Source: Gammaproteobacteria bacterium (lineage in GTDB: Bacteria; Pseudomonadota; Gammaproteobacteria; Pseudomonadales; Pseudohongiellaceae). Taken from it: DNA of 64,000 nucleotides. The stretch lies in assembly GCA_030828385.1 (NCBI GenBank), contig JAURCS010000010.1, forward strand, positions 1-64,000, given 5' to 3'. The notes below the pieces were generated by a model. It did not search any database and had not been told where the DNA came from. It saw nothing but the letters and a program-made list of their open reading frames with translations. The position numbers were made by a program, and so were the translations under genes. Each line of letters begins with the position of its first letter. Within the stretch, counting starts at the first letter, position 1. Shown here piece after piece: positions 26,267-34,721 of the stretch.

Positions 26267-26677
26267 CTAGAACATAGAACCGCCAGCAACCACCGGGGTG
26301 CCATCTTCGCGCGTCGGGTGATTACCGCCACCTTCTATTAAAATCCCATAGACACCTTCTTTTCTGGCCGGATTGCCATGGACAATGATGGTCTCACCAG
26401 GCGTAAAGGTTTCAGAGCTATACCCCTGACGCTGTAAATGGACCACTGCTGCGCCACCATAGCTGACATCCCAGTTTCTGAGTACGCCATTTTCATCCTC
26501 CGCCTCGATTGTGAGATAGGGATGGGGGTTCACAAAGGCCCATTCCTTGACCGTACCTTTTAATTCAAGCAGCTGATCTTCGTGATAGATGCCTCGGGTA
26601 CTGTGATGGGCTGAGACCTGGCCTGCCATGCAGATCCAGACCAGTGACATTAGAAAAATTCTCTTATTCAGGTTCAT
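26267..26677 (-). CDS. DUF6152 family exported protein, second copy
   Basis: About 136 residues. ATG 26677 is preferred (GGAG about 9 bases upstream) over TTG 26683. The signal peptide ends at VSA, so the mature protein would begin HHSTRGIY, again His-His. The core LKGTVKEWAFVNPHPYLTIEA, DENGVLRNWDVSYGG and GETIIVHGNPARKEGV shows the same order and NPH motif as the gene at 14628, although identity is low. It lies directly downstream of a protein related to the secreted family at 12764 and 13581, so the same pairing occurs twice in this window. Confidence 0.85.
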   Translation of the reverse strand: MNLNKRIFLMSLVWICMAGQVSAHHSTRGIYHEDQLLELKGTVKEWAFVNPHPYLTIEAEDENGVLRNWDVSYGGAAVVHLQRQGYSSETFTPGETIIVHGNPARKEGVYGILIEGGGNHPTREDGTPVVAGGSMF

Positions 26678-26698
26678 GATCAATTGCTCCAGGAAATT

Positions 26699-27457
26699 TT
26701 AGTACTTGATTCGTTCAACTTCAGGATCTTCAGGGTATTTTGAAACCTCAAAGCGCAGACTGCGTCTGGCACCGTCAAGCTCGCAAGTCCAGGCATCCCC
26801 CATATCGGCAACAGGTGCGGAGCGCACCTGGAAGGTCCAGGGTTCTTTCAGAAAAAACGGATCGGAGGTGCTGACTTCAAGAATGAGATCATCGCCATCA
26901 CGGGAAAATCGCTCTGTGACCTGTTTCTGAGTGGAAGAAGGGATGCGGAAATCCGCGTTAAGCCCCTGTGGATCAAAGGTGAATTTGCTGGTAGTTACGA
27001 TAAGCGCCCCGTCCTCATATTTGCCCACAGCATGGCCAAAATAGAAGAATTCATTAATGGCCGGTTCCGGATGATCATGACCTTCCAGCCAGATAGTCCG
27101 AACCACGTCATCCTTGCCATAATAAATACGCACACGATCATCAAGTTGTTCTAATCGATAATTGTAGGGATCGGTATACATATGAGGAATCGGCATAGGA
27201 GCGCAGTCATATTTTGGCTGGGCCATTTCATCTATGGCTGCCTGATAGGCCAGTGCTCTGTCAGTCAACTTGGGATCGTTTTCTTGGAGGGTCATGCAGC
27301 TTAGAAAACCTCCGCCCGGACATTGGCCAAAAGACCAGAGACCATCAAGATCCGGAATGTCCCGGGATGCGGCCTGGGAAATTCCCGATAGTGTCATGAT
27401 GCCTGCTGCGCAGGTTATTCTAAATAGTGTGGATAATTGAATGGATAGTAATTTCAC
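26699..27457 (-). CDS. Secreted protein of unknown function, third paralogue
   Basis: About 252 residues from a GTG at 27457, placed there because AGGAGGGG lies just upstream and the following sequence (LLSIQLSTLFRITCAAGIM) forms a signal peptide; an in-frame ATG at 27529 would add 24 residues with no clear signal. Family marks are a cysteine in YDCAPMPIP, VRTIWLEGH, YEDGALIVTTSKFTFD, VTERFSRDGDDLILEVST and SDPFFLKEPWTF, then a cysteine near the C-terminus (WTCELDGARRSL). It shares a transcript with the DUF6152 gene 21 bases downstream. Function unknown; its repeated association with DUF6152 suggests a shared envelope task. Confidence 0.8.
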   Translation of the reverse strand: MKLLSIQLSTLFRITCAAGIMTLSGISQAASRDIPDLDGLWSFGQCPGGGFLSCMTLQENDPKLTDRALAYQAAIDEMAQPKYDCAPMPIPHMYTDPYNYRLEQLDDRVRIYYGKDDVVRTIWLEGHDHPEPAINEFFYFGHAVGKYEDGALIVTTSKFTFDPQGLNADFRIPSSTQKQVTERFSRDGDDLILEVSTSDPFFLKEPWTFQVRSAPVADMGDAWTCELDGARRSLRFEVSKYPEDPEVERIKY

Positions 27458-27755
27458 TTCCCCTCCTGATTTTCCCAAATGAATGTTTTTTATATTTATT
27501 AATAGTGGTTTAAACATTTTAAACGTCATTATTATGACAATTCAGGTGTGCTGTTGCCTGAGTTTACATACTGTGTAGCTGCTTCAAGATACTTATATGA
27601 CGGCTCTTTTGTTGCGAAGCACCCAAGCAGTATAAAAGCCCATATGACAATTGGCTACTCTTTACACATTTATTCCACAGCTATTATTCAACGTGGGAGC
27701 GGGGGGGGATATGGAATCTATGGTGTGTCAGGACAAATGAAATTAGACTAGGCGA

Positions 27756-28436
27756 ATGTGTGGCCGATTTCAGATTTTAAAAAACAAGAAATCCAGGAAA
27801 CTTCTGGAAAAGCTTGATGTGGATGAAGCGGAAATTCTGTTTTCCAGGGACAAAGCGCCAGGTAGCCGAATATCAATTATTCAGCGTGAAAAGGACAGAA
27901 ATATTGTTACTCAGGCGATATGGTGGTTATTGATTGATCCGGAAACGGGCAAACCAAACTACAAATATGCTTCATTCAATTCCCGCTCAGACAAGCTCGA
28001 CAGCCCACATGCCATCGCCTATGAACCCTTTCGTGAGTCACGCTGCATTATTCCCGCAACCGCTTTCATAGAAGGCAAGGGTGACAAAAAAACCTATCAC
28101 AAGATTGAGCTGGAAAATGAGGCCATAGCCTTCGGTGGCCTGCATCGGGAAACGATCCATAAAACTACCGGTGAAATCATTCACAGCGCTTCAATTATCA
28201 CCTTACCCCCCTTGCCTGAATGGGAGAATATTCATCCAAAGTCGATACCGTTGATGCTGCCCATGCAAGACGCTAATCTCATCAATCAGTGGCTTGCGCC
28301 ATCCTTCCACCAGGTAGAGGCGTTCCGTGATCTTCTTGCGCCTGCGCTAAGGGTCAACCAGATACTAACCCCTATTGAAAAACCCAGTCTTTGGAATGAG
28401 AAAGGGGACAGCTTTACCTTGAAGGCTCATCAATAA
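27756..28436 (+). CDS. SOS response-associated peptidase (SRAP/YedK family)
   Basis: Forms a covalent bond with abasic sites in single-stranded DNA and so protects them during replication. The Met-Cys-Gly-Arg-Phe start is diagnostic because Cys2 becomes the N-terminal catalytic residue after removal of Met. The conserved asparagine region is FNSRSDKL, the glutamate appears as PATAFIEGKGDKK (usually FYEW), and the histidine as IHPKSIPLML. The glutamate site is a variant of the usual FYEW text. Length (226) is normal for the family. It stands alone and converges on a terminator for the GST gene. The chemistry is well established in the family, and only the variant motif is unusual here. Confidence 0.93.
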   Translation: MCGRFQILKNKKSRKLLEKLDVDEAEILFSRDKAPGSRISIIQREKDRNIVTQAIWWLLIDPETGKPNYKYASFNSRSDKLDSPHAIAYEPFRESRCIIPATAFIEGKGDKKTYHKIELENEAIAFGGLHRETIHKTTGEIIHSASIITLPPLPEWENIHPKSIPLMLPMQDANLINQWLAPSFHQVEAFRDLLAPALRVNQILTPIEKPSLWNEKGDSFTLKAHQ

Positions 28437-28463
28437 AAAAGGCCGGGATTTGAAGTCCCGGCC
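28435..28463 (-). terminator. Rho-independent terminator for the GST gene
   Basis: On the reverse strand GGCCGGGA, a loop, TCCCGGCC is followed by six T. The eight-base stem makes it strong. On the forward strand there is no T-run after the hairpin, so it serves the reverse gene. Confidence 0.88.
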
Positions 28464-28494
28464 CAAGCTCACGCTGCTCAAGGGTTTTCAGGTA

Positions 28495-29148
28495 TTAACC
28501 AGTCTTATCCAGAGGAATTGCCTCAATCTCTTTCTGCGCCTGTTCAAGCCACCATTGCAGATGGGGGTTGTCCAGCAGCATATCGATGTACTCATTTGTC
28601 TTGCCGCTTAATTCTGCCCCATAGGCGCGCAAGGAAATAGACGCCGGAGCAAGAAAACAATCGGCGATGGAGAATTGTCCAAATAGATAGTCACCACCGT
28701 CACCATATTTGCGTCGGCAGCAATAGATAATGGCATCAAGTCTTGCTATTTCCCTTTCCAGATTTTCATCAGGGTTCATCTTTACGCGAATATGACAATT
28801 CATAGGCCATTCACGTTTAAAATGCTGAAAATCACTGTGTAATTCTGCGCATACGGAGCGGGCCGCAGCTTTCTTTTTCATATGCGCGGGCCAGCCTCGG
28901 TTTTCCAGAAATGTTTCAGAGATATACTCGCAAATAGGCAGTGAATCCCAAACCTTCACATCGTTATGAATAAGTACCGGCACTTTCAGTGATGGAGAGA
29001 ATATGCCAATTTTTTCCGCCGCATCATCCTTGAACAGATCAATGGCGATTTCAGTATAGGGCACTTCAAACTCCTGCAATAACAACCAGGGGCGAAGCGA
29101 ACTGGGAGAGAAGTTTTTGTTCCCGGTAATTAAATGCAATTCCGTCAT
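28495..29148 (-). CDS. Glutathione S-transferase family protein
   Basis: Two-domain cytosolic GST of 217 residues. The N-terminal thioredoxin-like domain has NKNFSPSSLRPWLLL, where a serine early in the motif is the probable glutathione-activating residue, and VPVLIHND with the cis-proline; the ESISEY-like region (SLPICEYISE) is the usual glutathione gamma-glutamyl binder. Start at ATG 29148, because AAGGACAT lies upstream, not at 29169. Substrate unknown; the family handles electrophiles or isomerisations. It is transcribed separately from its neighbours and has its own terminator. Confidence 0.9.
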   Translation of the reverse strand: MTELHLITGNKNFSPSSLRPWLLLQEFEVPYTEIAIDLFKDDAAEKIGIFSPSLKVPVLIHNDVKVWDSLPICEYISETFLENRGWPAHMKKKAAARSVCAELHSDFQHFKREWPMNCHIRVKMNPDENLEREIARLDAIIYCCRRKYGDGGDYLFGQFSIADCFLAPASISLRAYGAELSGKTNEYIDMLLDNPHLQWWLEQAQKEIEAIPLDKTG

Positions 29149-29181
29149 GGTATATGTCCTTCGCATCAAAGCGTTTTAAGT

Positions 29182-30009
29182 TTAGCGTTTAACTGTCTGT
29201 TCGCTATTTCTGGTCAGCAAGCTCTTGCCCGATGAAATGATTTTTAATACGACCCGGCGATCAAAAAAGTTATCTTCGAGAGAGTCCGATTGACTTAATG
29301 GGCGATTTTCACCAAAGGCATTGGTTTGCATTGATCGATCCATAATGCCAAGTGTTTTAAGATGTGTTTCTACTGCCTGAACCCTGCGCTGGGAAAGCGC
29401 CAGATTAATAGTAGAGTCACCGCGGCGATCGGCATGGCCAGTGATGCCAATAACAGCGCTGGGCATGGAGTTCACCAAAGAAACAAATTCACTTAGCTTC
29501 TCATCATAAAGGGGTTCGATCGCTGTTGAATTGGTTTTGAAATGCAGGGAAATTTCAGTGTCGTTGCAGCATTCGGTAAAAGCATTCTGCTCTTTAATTG
29601 ATAAGCTCTGTGCATCAACACTGGTATTACGATATCGCATTGTCTGTGATTCATGCTCGGCAACTTGATAGCGGGCTTCCAATGCACGATAGTCGGCTTG
29701 CAAAGTAAGCAGTTCCTGTTTTTGTTGAATTAATTCCTCGGATAAAAAAACGTTTTCTTTTTTGGCGATCGTTTTATCGCTAACCCAGCCACCAAAGGCG
29801 GCAGTTAAAATTGCTCCGAAAGGTCCGCCAAGAACGCCGCCGATAACGGCGCCACTGATTATGCCAGTGGCTTCATGTTTTGTACGGTCGCTATCATTTA
29901 ATTTACCAGCACTTTCTGCTGCTGCGAATAATGGCGCCGACAACAAAATTGATGAGCTCATCAGGACAATACTGCCGATACCTCCGATGATTGATTTTTT
30001 ATACTTCAT
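29182..30009 (-). CDS. pdsO: OmpA-family protein of the proteobacterial dedicated sortase system (PdsO-like)
   Basis: Envelope protein of 275 residues. Start is ATG 30009, with GGAGAAAAAGT upstream; the longer frame to 30153 lacks a signal-like start. The N-terminus has a signal peptide, then a glycine-zipper segment (IISGAVIGGVLGGPFGAIL), a coiled-coil (LIQQKQELLTLQADYRALEARY), and a C-terminal OmpA-like peptidoglycan-binding domain with GHADRRGDSTINLALSQRRV. This order is that of PdsO as I recall it. It is divergent from pdsR-pdsS, the matching response regulator and kinase. It would tie the outer membrane to the cell wall or help to sense it. Neither a sortase nor a substrate gene is visible in the window. 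Confidence 0.75.
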   Translation of the reverse strand: MKYKKSIIGGIGSIVLMSSSILLSAPLFAAAESAGKLNDSDRTKHEATGIISGAVIGGVLGGPFGAILTAAFGGWVSDKTIAKKENVFLSEELIQQKQELLTLQADYRALEARYQVAEHESQTMRYRNTSVDAQSLSIKEQNAFTECCNDTEISLHFKTNSTAIEPLYDEKLSEFVSLVNSMPSAVIGITGHADRRGDSTINLALSQRRVQAVETHLKTLGIMDRSMQTNAFGENRPLSQSDSLEDNFFDRRVVLKIISSGKSLLTRNSEQTVKR

Positions 30010-30128
30010 ACTTTTTCTCCAGAAAATTTGTTTTAAAAGAATTGTTATCGGTTTTTTTTCACCTTGATTGTCATTTAACGACCCGCGTCTAGCTTTTCTG
30101 GGAACAAAAGGGGCTGTCTGCTGATTAA

Positions 30129-30148
30129 TTATGGCAAGATTATGGCAA
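30129..30148. promoter_or_regulatory. Direct repeat TTATGGCAA x2, candidate PdsR box
   Basis: Two identical TTATGGCAA units start at 30129 and 30140, an 11-base period of about one helical turn. They lie in the 279-base divergent region between pdsO (start 30009) and pdsR (start 30289). OmpR-type regulators typically bind such direct repeats. No binding data exist here, so this is a candidate only. Confidence 0.45.
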
Positions 30149-30288
30149 TACAAGCTTTACAGCCTATAGTCATGCAAGCGGAGCGGGAATTCAGGTATAG
30201 TCAAAAACTTGTTTTTTACTGCTGCTCCAGAGCAGCGTGATACACCCATATTGTTTCAGTTATAACTGTCGAGGCATTGAAGAGCCCA

Positions 30289-30981
30289 ATGAGTAAACGC
30301 ATCGCTATAGTCGAGGATGAAGCAGCCATCCGGGAAAATTATGCGGATGTCCTGCGAAAGCAGGGCTATGAAGTATTAACTTATCCAAACAGAAAAAAAG
30401 CACAGGAAGCTTTTTCCATGCGCCTGCCTGACCTTGCCATTATTGATATCGGTCTTGAAGAGGAGATTGATGGGGGATTTATCCTCTGCCAATCTCTGCG
30501 CTCCATGTCACTGACCTTGCCTATTATATTTCTTACTGCTCGGGACAATGATATTGATACTGTGAGTGGATTGCGCATGGGCGCAGATGATTACCTGACC
30601 AAGGACATCAGTCTGCCTCATCTTACTGCCAGAATTGCTGCCTTGTTTCGACGTCAGGATGCCATGGATCAGCCCACCTCTCCTGAAAGTTTGCTGGAAA
30701 GAGGGGATCTTGTGATGGACCTGAGTAGGCTGACAGTAAACTGGAAGCAGCAGACAGTGTTACTTACAGTGACAGAGTTCTGGATGTTACATGCACTGGT
30801 CAAGTTTCCCGGCCATGTAAAAAGTCGGGATGCTTTGATGCAGGAGTCCAAAATATTTGTTGATAACAGTACCATTACTTCTCATGTGAAACGTATGCGC
30901 AAAAAGTTCATCCAGAGTGATGCAGACTTTGACTGCATCGATACGGTTTATGGTATGGGTTATCGCTGGACTAACCCATAA
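30289..30981 (+). CDS. pdsR: Response regulator, OmpR family (PdsR-like)
   Basis: DNA-binding response regulator of 230 residues. The receiver domain has acidic pocket VEDEAA, phosphoacceptor aspartate near residue 53 (AIIDIGLEEE), the conserved threonine/alanine in LTARDN, and the lysine in DDYLTKDI. The C-terminal winged helix ends with ITSHVKRMRKKF and YGMGYRW, typical of OmpR. ATG 30289 is preferred to TTG 30277 because it has GAAGAG just upstream and matches the family N-terminus. The next gene is a histidine kinase, 15 bases downstream, so they form a two-component pair. It is named PdsR from this context and from overall likeness; a general OmpR regulator is the alternative. Confidence 0.75.
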   Translation: MSKRIAIVEDEAAIRENYADVLRKQGYEVLTYPNRKKAQEAFSMRLPDLAIIDIGLEEEIDGGFILCQSLRSMSLTLPIIFLTARDNDIDTVSGLRMGADDYLTKDISLPHLTARIAALFRRQDAMDQPTSPESLLERGDLVMDLSRLTVNWKQQTVLLTVTEFWMLHALVKFPGHVKSRDALMQESKIFVDNSTITSHVKRMRKKFIQSDADFDCIDTVYGMGYRWTNP

Positions 30982-30996
30982 GGGTACAGCATACAT

Positions 30997-33189
30997 ATGG
31001 TGGGAGTTCTCAGGCATTTAATCAGTATCCGCTTAAAGCTGGTTTTACTTTCCAGTTTTCTGCTGGTGATTCCTTTTCTGGGTTATCGCTATATCCTGGA
31101 AATGGAGCAGTACCTGAGTCGCGGACAGGAACAAACGGTTCTGGGAACTGCCAGAGCGCTGGCTACAGCCTTGAGTGAGCGCCCCGAACTATTTAATGAA
31201 AGCACCTACAGCAGGGCGCAGGATAATCAGGACCTTTATGTCTATCCGGTTTTTCAACCGCTGAGTGTAGACGATGGCAGTTTGCAGGATTGGCGCGATT
31301 ACCAGCAGTATGAACAGCATTACCGTGAATCCAGTCTTATCCCGAACCCCGAGAACCAGCTAAGCAGCTTTCGCGGCATTGATAATCAGGGTGATCCCTT
31401 AAGTTTCAGGCTCATGCTCGGAGAGCATAATCAGGCTCTGTATGCCTACCTGAGAGTGCTCGATGAACACATTGTCTTCAGGAGTCGTGAAGGCTTAAGA
31501 GTTGATCGCAGTGACTCCCTGCGTATTTCGCTGGTTAATCGCGATGGCGTTTTTCAACGTTATGTCATAGCGCCTTATGACGATGAGCTGATCTATCCCT
31601 TTCGTATCGGTAGCGATATTACGGATTTCTCTGCATTGGAATATGAGCCACGTATTAGCGGACGCTGGCAGCGTATTCCCGAAGGCTATGAGATGGAATT
31701 ACGCTTTCCGCTCGACATGATTGGCAACAAAATGAGCCTGTCAGTTTATGACGTTGATAACCCGGAAACACATTCAGTAGCAGCAATCGTTTCTACTTCT
31801 GCCAGTAGCAATCTCGCAGCACTGGGTTCATTAAGACGACCCACTCCCGAGATTGACCGCATTGTAGCGGGTATGGGCTATTCCAATTCACGGGTGCAGG
31901 TTGTTGACCGCAGCCAGCGTGTTCTGCTTAGTGTGGGAGATATTCAAACCGCCACCGGATTGCTGTTGTCTGAGGATGGCGGTGAGGAAGATAGCGGCTT
32001 TCTGGGGTGGCTCGAAGACACGGTCCTGCATCCCTTGTATTACCGCGTACTCACTCGCCCAACAACAGACTTTGTGGATGAACTCTATCAGGATGGTCTG
32101 GTTGATGGGGATCACCTGGTGCCAGCCTTAACAGGACAGGCGACAACCCGTTACCGTGCGCTGGATAATAATACTACGCGAATTCTCGAGGCAGCCTATC
32201 CCATTGTTGCTGAAGGCCAGGTGCTTGGCGCTGTTATCGTAGATCAGAATATGAACGGGATCAGAACGTTCAGAAATCAGGCGCTTGAAACGCTTTTTGA
32301 TACCATGCTGGGAATTCTGTTATTGACCATGACTGCCTTGTTTCTTTTTGCCACCAGCCTGTCCAGCCGCATTCGTGGTTTAAGAAACCAGGCAGAAAAA
32401 ATTATCGACGATTCCGGGCGCATAACCAATACCATTGCTGCGTCACGCAGTGCTGATGAAATAGGCGATCTGTCGCGCTCCTTTGCCAGCATTGTCGATC
32501 GCTTGAGTCAGTACACCCATTATCTTGAAAACATGTCATCACGTTTGTCTCATGAGCTCAGGACGCCAGTGACCGTGGTGCGTTCCTCACTGGAAAATCT
32601 CAGTCTTGTGTCAGAGGAAGAAGATGCGCAGATCTATATTCAACGTGCAGAAGAAGGGATTTCGCGTTTGAATCTGATTCTTACCAATATGAGTGAAGCG
32701 TCAAGACTGGAGCAGATACTGCAATCGTCAGACAAGGAAAAAACGGATATTGGCAAAGTAATTGATGCCTGTGTGCAGGAATATCAACAGATTTATCCGG
32801 GTATTGAGTTTGAAAGCAAGATCTCATTAAGCCCTGTACGAATTATGGGTAATGCGGATTATATTGCCCAGCTCATGGACAAGCTGATAGCCAATGCGGT
32901 GGAGTTTTCTACTCCTGGAAAGGCCATACGGGTAGCTTGTTACGCAGATAATGGAGAGGCCGTGGTGAGTGTTGCTAATTCGGGACCTTATCTGGATCAC
33001 GCTATGAAGGACAGAATTTTTGACTCAATGGTATCCCTCAGGCCGGAAGGGAAAAAGACACAACCACATCTGGGGATGGGCTTGCATATTGCACGCATGA
33101 TTGCCGAGTTTCACAAAGGTTATATCGAGGCAGACAACCTGATTGAAGAAGAAGGGGTGATGGTGGTGTTAAGAATTCCGCTTCTATAG
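30997..33189 (+). CDS. pdsS: Sensor histidine kinase of the dedicated sortase system (PdsS-like)
   Basis: Inner-membrane sensor kinase of 730 residues. One N-terminal helix (about residues 10-30), a long periplasmic region of about 400 residues with a carbohydrate-binding-like first part, a second membrane helix near residue 440, then a HAMP-like region. The H-box is SHELRTPVTVV with histidine 519, the N-box is LIANAVEFS, and the G-box appears in HLGMGLHIARMI. The large periplasmic region starting with LYVYPVFQPLSVDDGSLQDW resembles PdsS, as I recall. It is paired with pdsR. The signal it senses is unknown. Confidence 0.75.
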   Translation: MVGVLRHLISIRLKLVLLSSFLLVIPFLGYRYILEMEQYLSRGQEQTVLGTARALATALSERPELFNESTYSRAQDNQDLYVYPVFQPLSVDDGSLQDWRDYQQYEQHYRESSLIPNPENQLSSFRGIDNQGDPLSFRLMLGEHNQALYAYLRVLDEHIVFRSREGLRVDRSDSLRISLVNRDGVFQRYVIAPYDDELIYPFRIGSDITDFSALEYEPRISGRWQRIPEGYEMELRFPLDMIGNKMSLSVYDVDNPETHSVAAIVSTSASSNLAALGSLRRPTPEIDRIVAGMGYSNSRVQVVDRSQRVLLSVGDIQTATGLLLSEDGGEEDSGFLGWLEDTVLHPLYYRVLTRPTTDFVDELYQDGLVDGDHLVPALTGQATTRYRALDNNTTRILEAAYPIVAEGQVLGAVIVDQNMNGIRTFRNQALETLFDTMLGILLLTMTALFLFATSLSSRIRGLRNQAEKIIDDSGRITNTIAASRSADEIGDLSRSFASIVDRLSQYTHYLENMSSRLSHELRTPVTVVRSSLENLSLVSEEEDAQIYIQRAEEGISRLNLILTNMSEASRLEQILQSSDKEKTDIGKVIDACVQEYQQIYPGIEFESKISLSPVRIMGNADYIAQLMDKLIANAVEFSTPGKAIRVACYADNGEAVVSVANSGPYLDHAMKDRIFDSMVSLRPEGKKTQPHLGMGLHIARMIAEFHKGYIEADNLIEEEGVMVVLRIPLL

Positions 33190-33206
33190 ATGGAGAGAAT
33201 AAGGAC

Positions 33207-33228
33207 TAAAACCCGCACTTAGGTTTTA
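33207..33228. terminator. Weak hairpin between pdsS and the convergent MATE gene
   Basis: TAAAACC, an 8-base loop, GGTTTTA. It overlaps the last codons of the MATE gene. The AT-rich stem and its flanking T make it a possible but weak terminator. Confidence 0.35.
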
Positions 33229-34602
33229 TTCTGACATCACCGCTTTCAGATTTTCAGGGTCTCGCCATTTATTGCTCCTTAACCTTCCCAGAAAAACCAT
33301 ACAGATGGCCAAGACCATTAATACAAAGCCCATCCAGGATACTTTGGGGCCAAAATTATAGACTTTGATAACAAAAAACTGTGCTACCAGCATGGCCCAG
33401 TGCAGGGAGGTTGAGGCAAACATAATCCATCGAGTATCGCCGGCGCCGCGCAATACTCCGGCGGCGACCTGCAGTACGCCTTCACACAGGACATAGCAAC
33501 TCAGGCCGATCATCATGAAGCGGGCCAGATCACGAATTTCTTCTGCCTGATCGTCGTAAAAAATAAACATTTCAACAAACGGTTCGCGGAAAATAATAAA
33601 TGTTGTCGCAAGAAAAAGTGAATAGCCGATACCAAGGATATAACCGGCACTGGTGACCTCGTTTGTCCGGTCCATGTCGCCTGCGCCCACAAAACGACCA
33701 ATCAGGCTCATCACCGCAATATTCAAGCCCAGCAGAGGTACGAAAGAGAGGATGTCCCAGTTAAAAACGATGGTGGCAGAGGCTGCTTCCGGTATACCGT
33801 AAGACTGGAACATCAGCAAAAACAGATTAAAAGCCGCAATATTGAGAAACATTTCCATGCCGGAGGGAAAGCCCAAACGCAGATATCGGCGCGTGATACT
33901 TTGATCGAAAATGAAGGATTGAACAGTGGAGTATTTTTCCCGTAATTCACGCTTGAGGTAATAGGCCAGATAAATAGCAATGGCAAAAGCGGTACTGATG
34001 ATTGAGCCCCAAGCTGCTCCTGCTATACCCATCGCAGGCAAGCCCAGATGACCAAAAACAAGGGCCCAGGTGAGAGGAACATTAAGGACGATGCCAATAA
34101 CATCACAGGTCATGACAACGCGGGTAAGACCTATACCGGAGAAAAAAGATGACAGGCAAACCTTAAACAGGCTTAACACCGCACCGGCCATCATGATGGT
34201 GAAATAAATTTCCTCCAGCTCAACCTGCGCGGGGTCATGCCCCATAGCGGCAAACATGGGGCGCAACAACAAGGTGATGATGAAAAGAACGGGGATCAGG
34301 GCAACTGACATAAGAATACCCTGGCTGATGACCAGCGAACATTTATGAAACTCACCTGCGCCAAGATATTGCGCCACCAGTGCATTGGCATAGGCAAGAA
34401 TGCCATTGAAAAGAGAAATGGCAAACCAGAAGGCAACGCCACCCCCCAGCGCCGCGGCCATGTGAGTGGGGCTTATCTGGGCTAGGAACCAGCGGTCGGT
34501 AAAAATCATGATGGCAAAAGCACCCTGGGATACGACCATGGGCAAGGCCATTTTCATCAGAACGATGAGGGTGGTGGGATTATATTGCCAGTCTTTAAGC
34601 AT
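33226..34602 (-). CDS. MATE family efflux transporter
   Basis: Multidrug and toxic-compound extrusion pump, 458 residues with twelve predicted helices, two homologous halves. Conserved features include ALGGGVAFWFAISLFNGI, NALVAQYLGAGE in the first half and MSLIGRFVGAGDMDRTNE in the second, where small residues and acidic side chains line the cation path. Such pumps use Na+ or H+ to expel cationic drugs or metabolites. It is probably transcribed alone, ending against the pdsS stop. The substrate cannot be inferred. No fused domain or truncation is seen. Confidence 0.9.
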   Translation of the reverse strand: MLKDWQYNPTTLIVLMKMALPMVVSQGAFAIMIFTDRWFLAQISPTHMAAALGGGVAFWFAISLFNGILAYANALVAQYLGAGEFHKCSLVISQGILMSVALIPVLFIITLLLRPMFAAMGHDPAQVELEEIYFTIMMAGAVLSLFKVCLSSFFSGIGLTRVVMTCDVIGIVLNVPLTWALVFGHLGLPAMGIAGAAWGSIISTAFAIAIYLAYYLKRELREKYSTVQSFIFDQSITRRYLRLGFPSGMEMFLNIAAFNLFLLMFQSYGIPEAASATIVFNWDILSFVPLLGLNIAVMSLIGRFVGAGDMDRTNEVTSAGYILGIGYSLFLATTFIIFREPFVEMFIFYDDQAEEIRDLARFMMIGLSCYVLCEGVLQVAAGVLRGAGDTRWIMFASTSLHWAMLVAQFFVIKVYNFGPKVSWMGFVLMVLAICMVFLGRLRSNKWRDPENLKAVMSE

Positions 34603-34721
34603 TCAGGCGCGGGCCAACAGCATTGAGCATGAGAATTAATTCACTCAGTGGTGAAGTTGAAGGATTGTAGGGGAGTGCTGTCGGGATTGCCAGAAGTCCA
34701 CAAGGGTCATTACGCGCTGGA

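Noticed and set aside
27548-27751. Short forward open frame before the SRAP gene
   Set aside because: No ribosome-binding site, no recognisable motif and unusual composition; probably chance.
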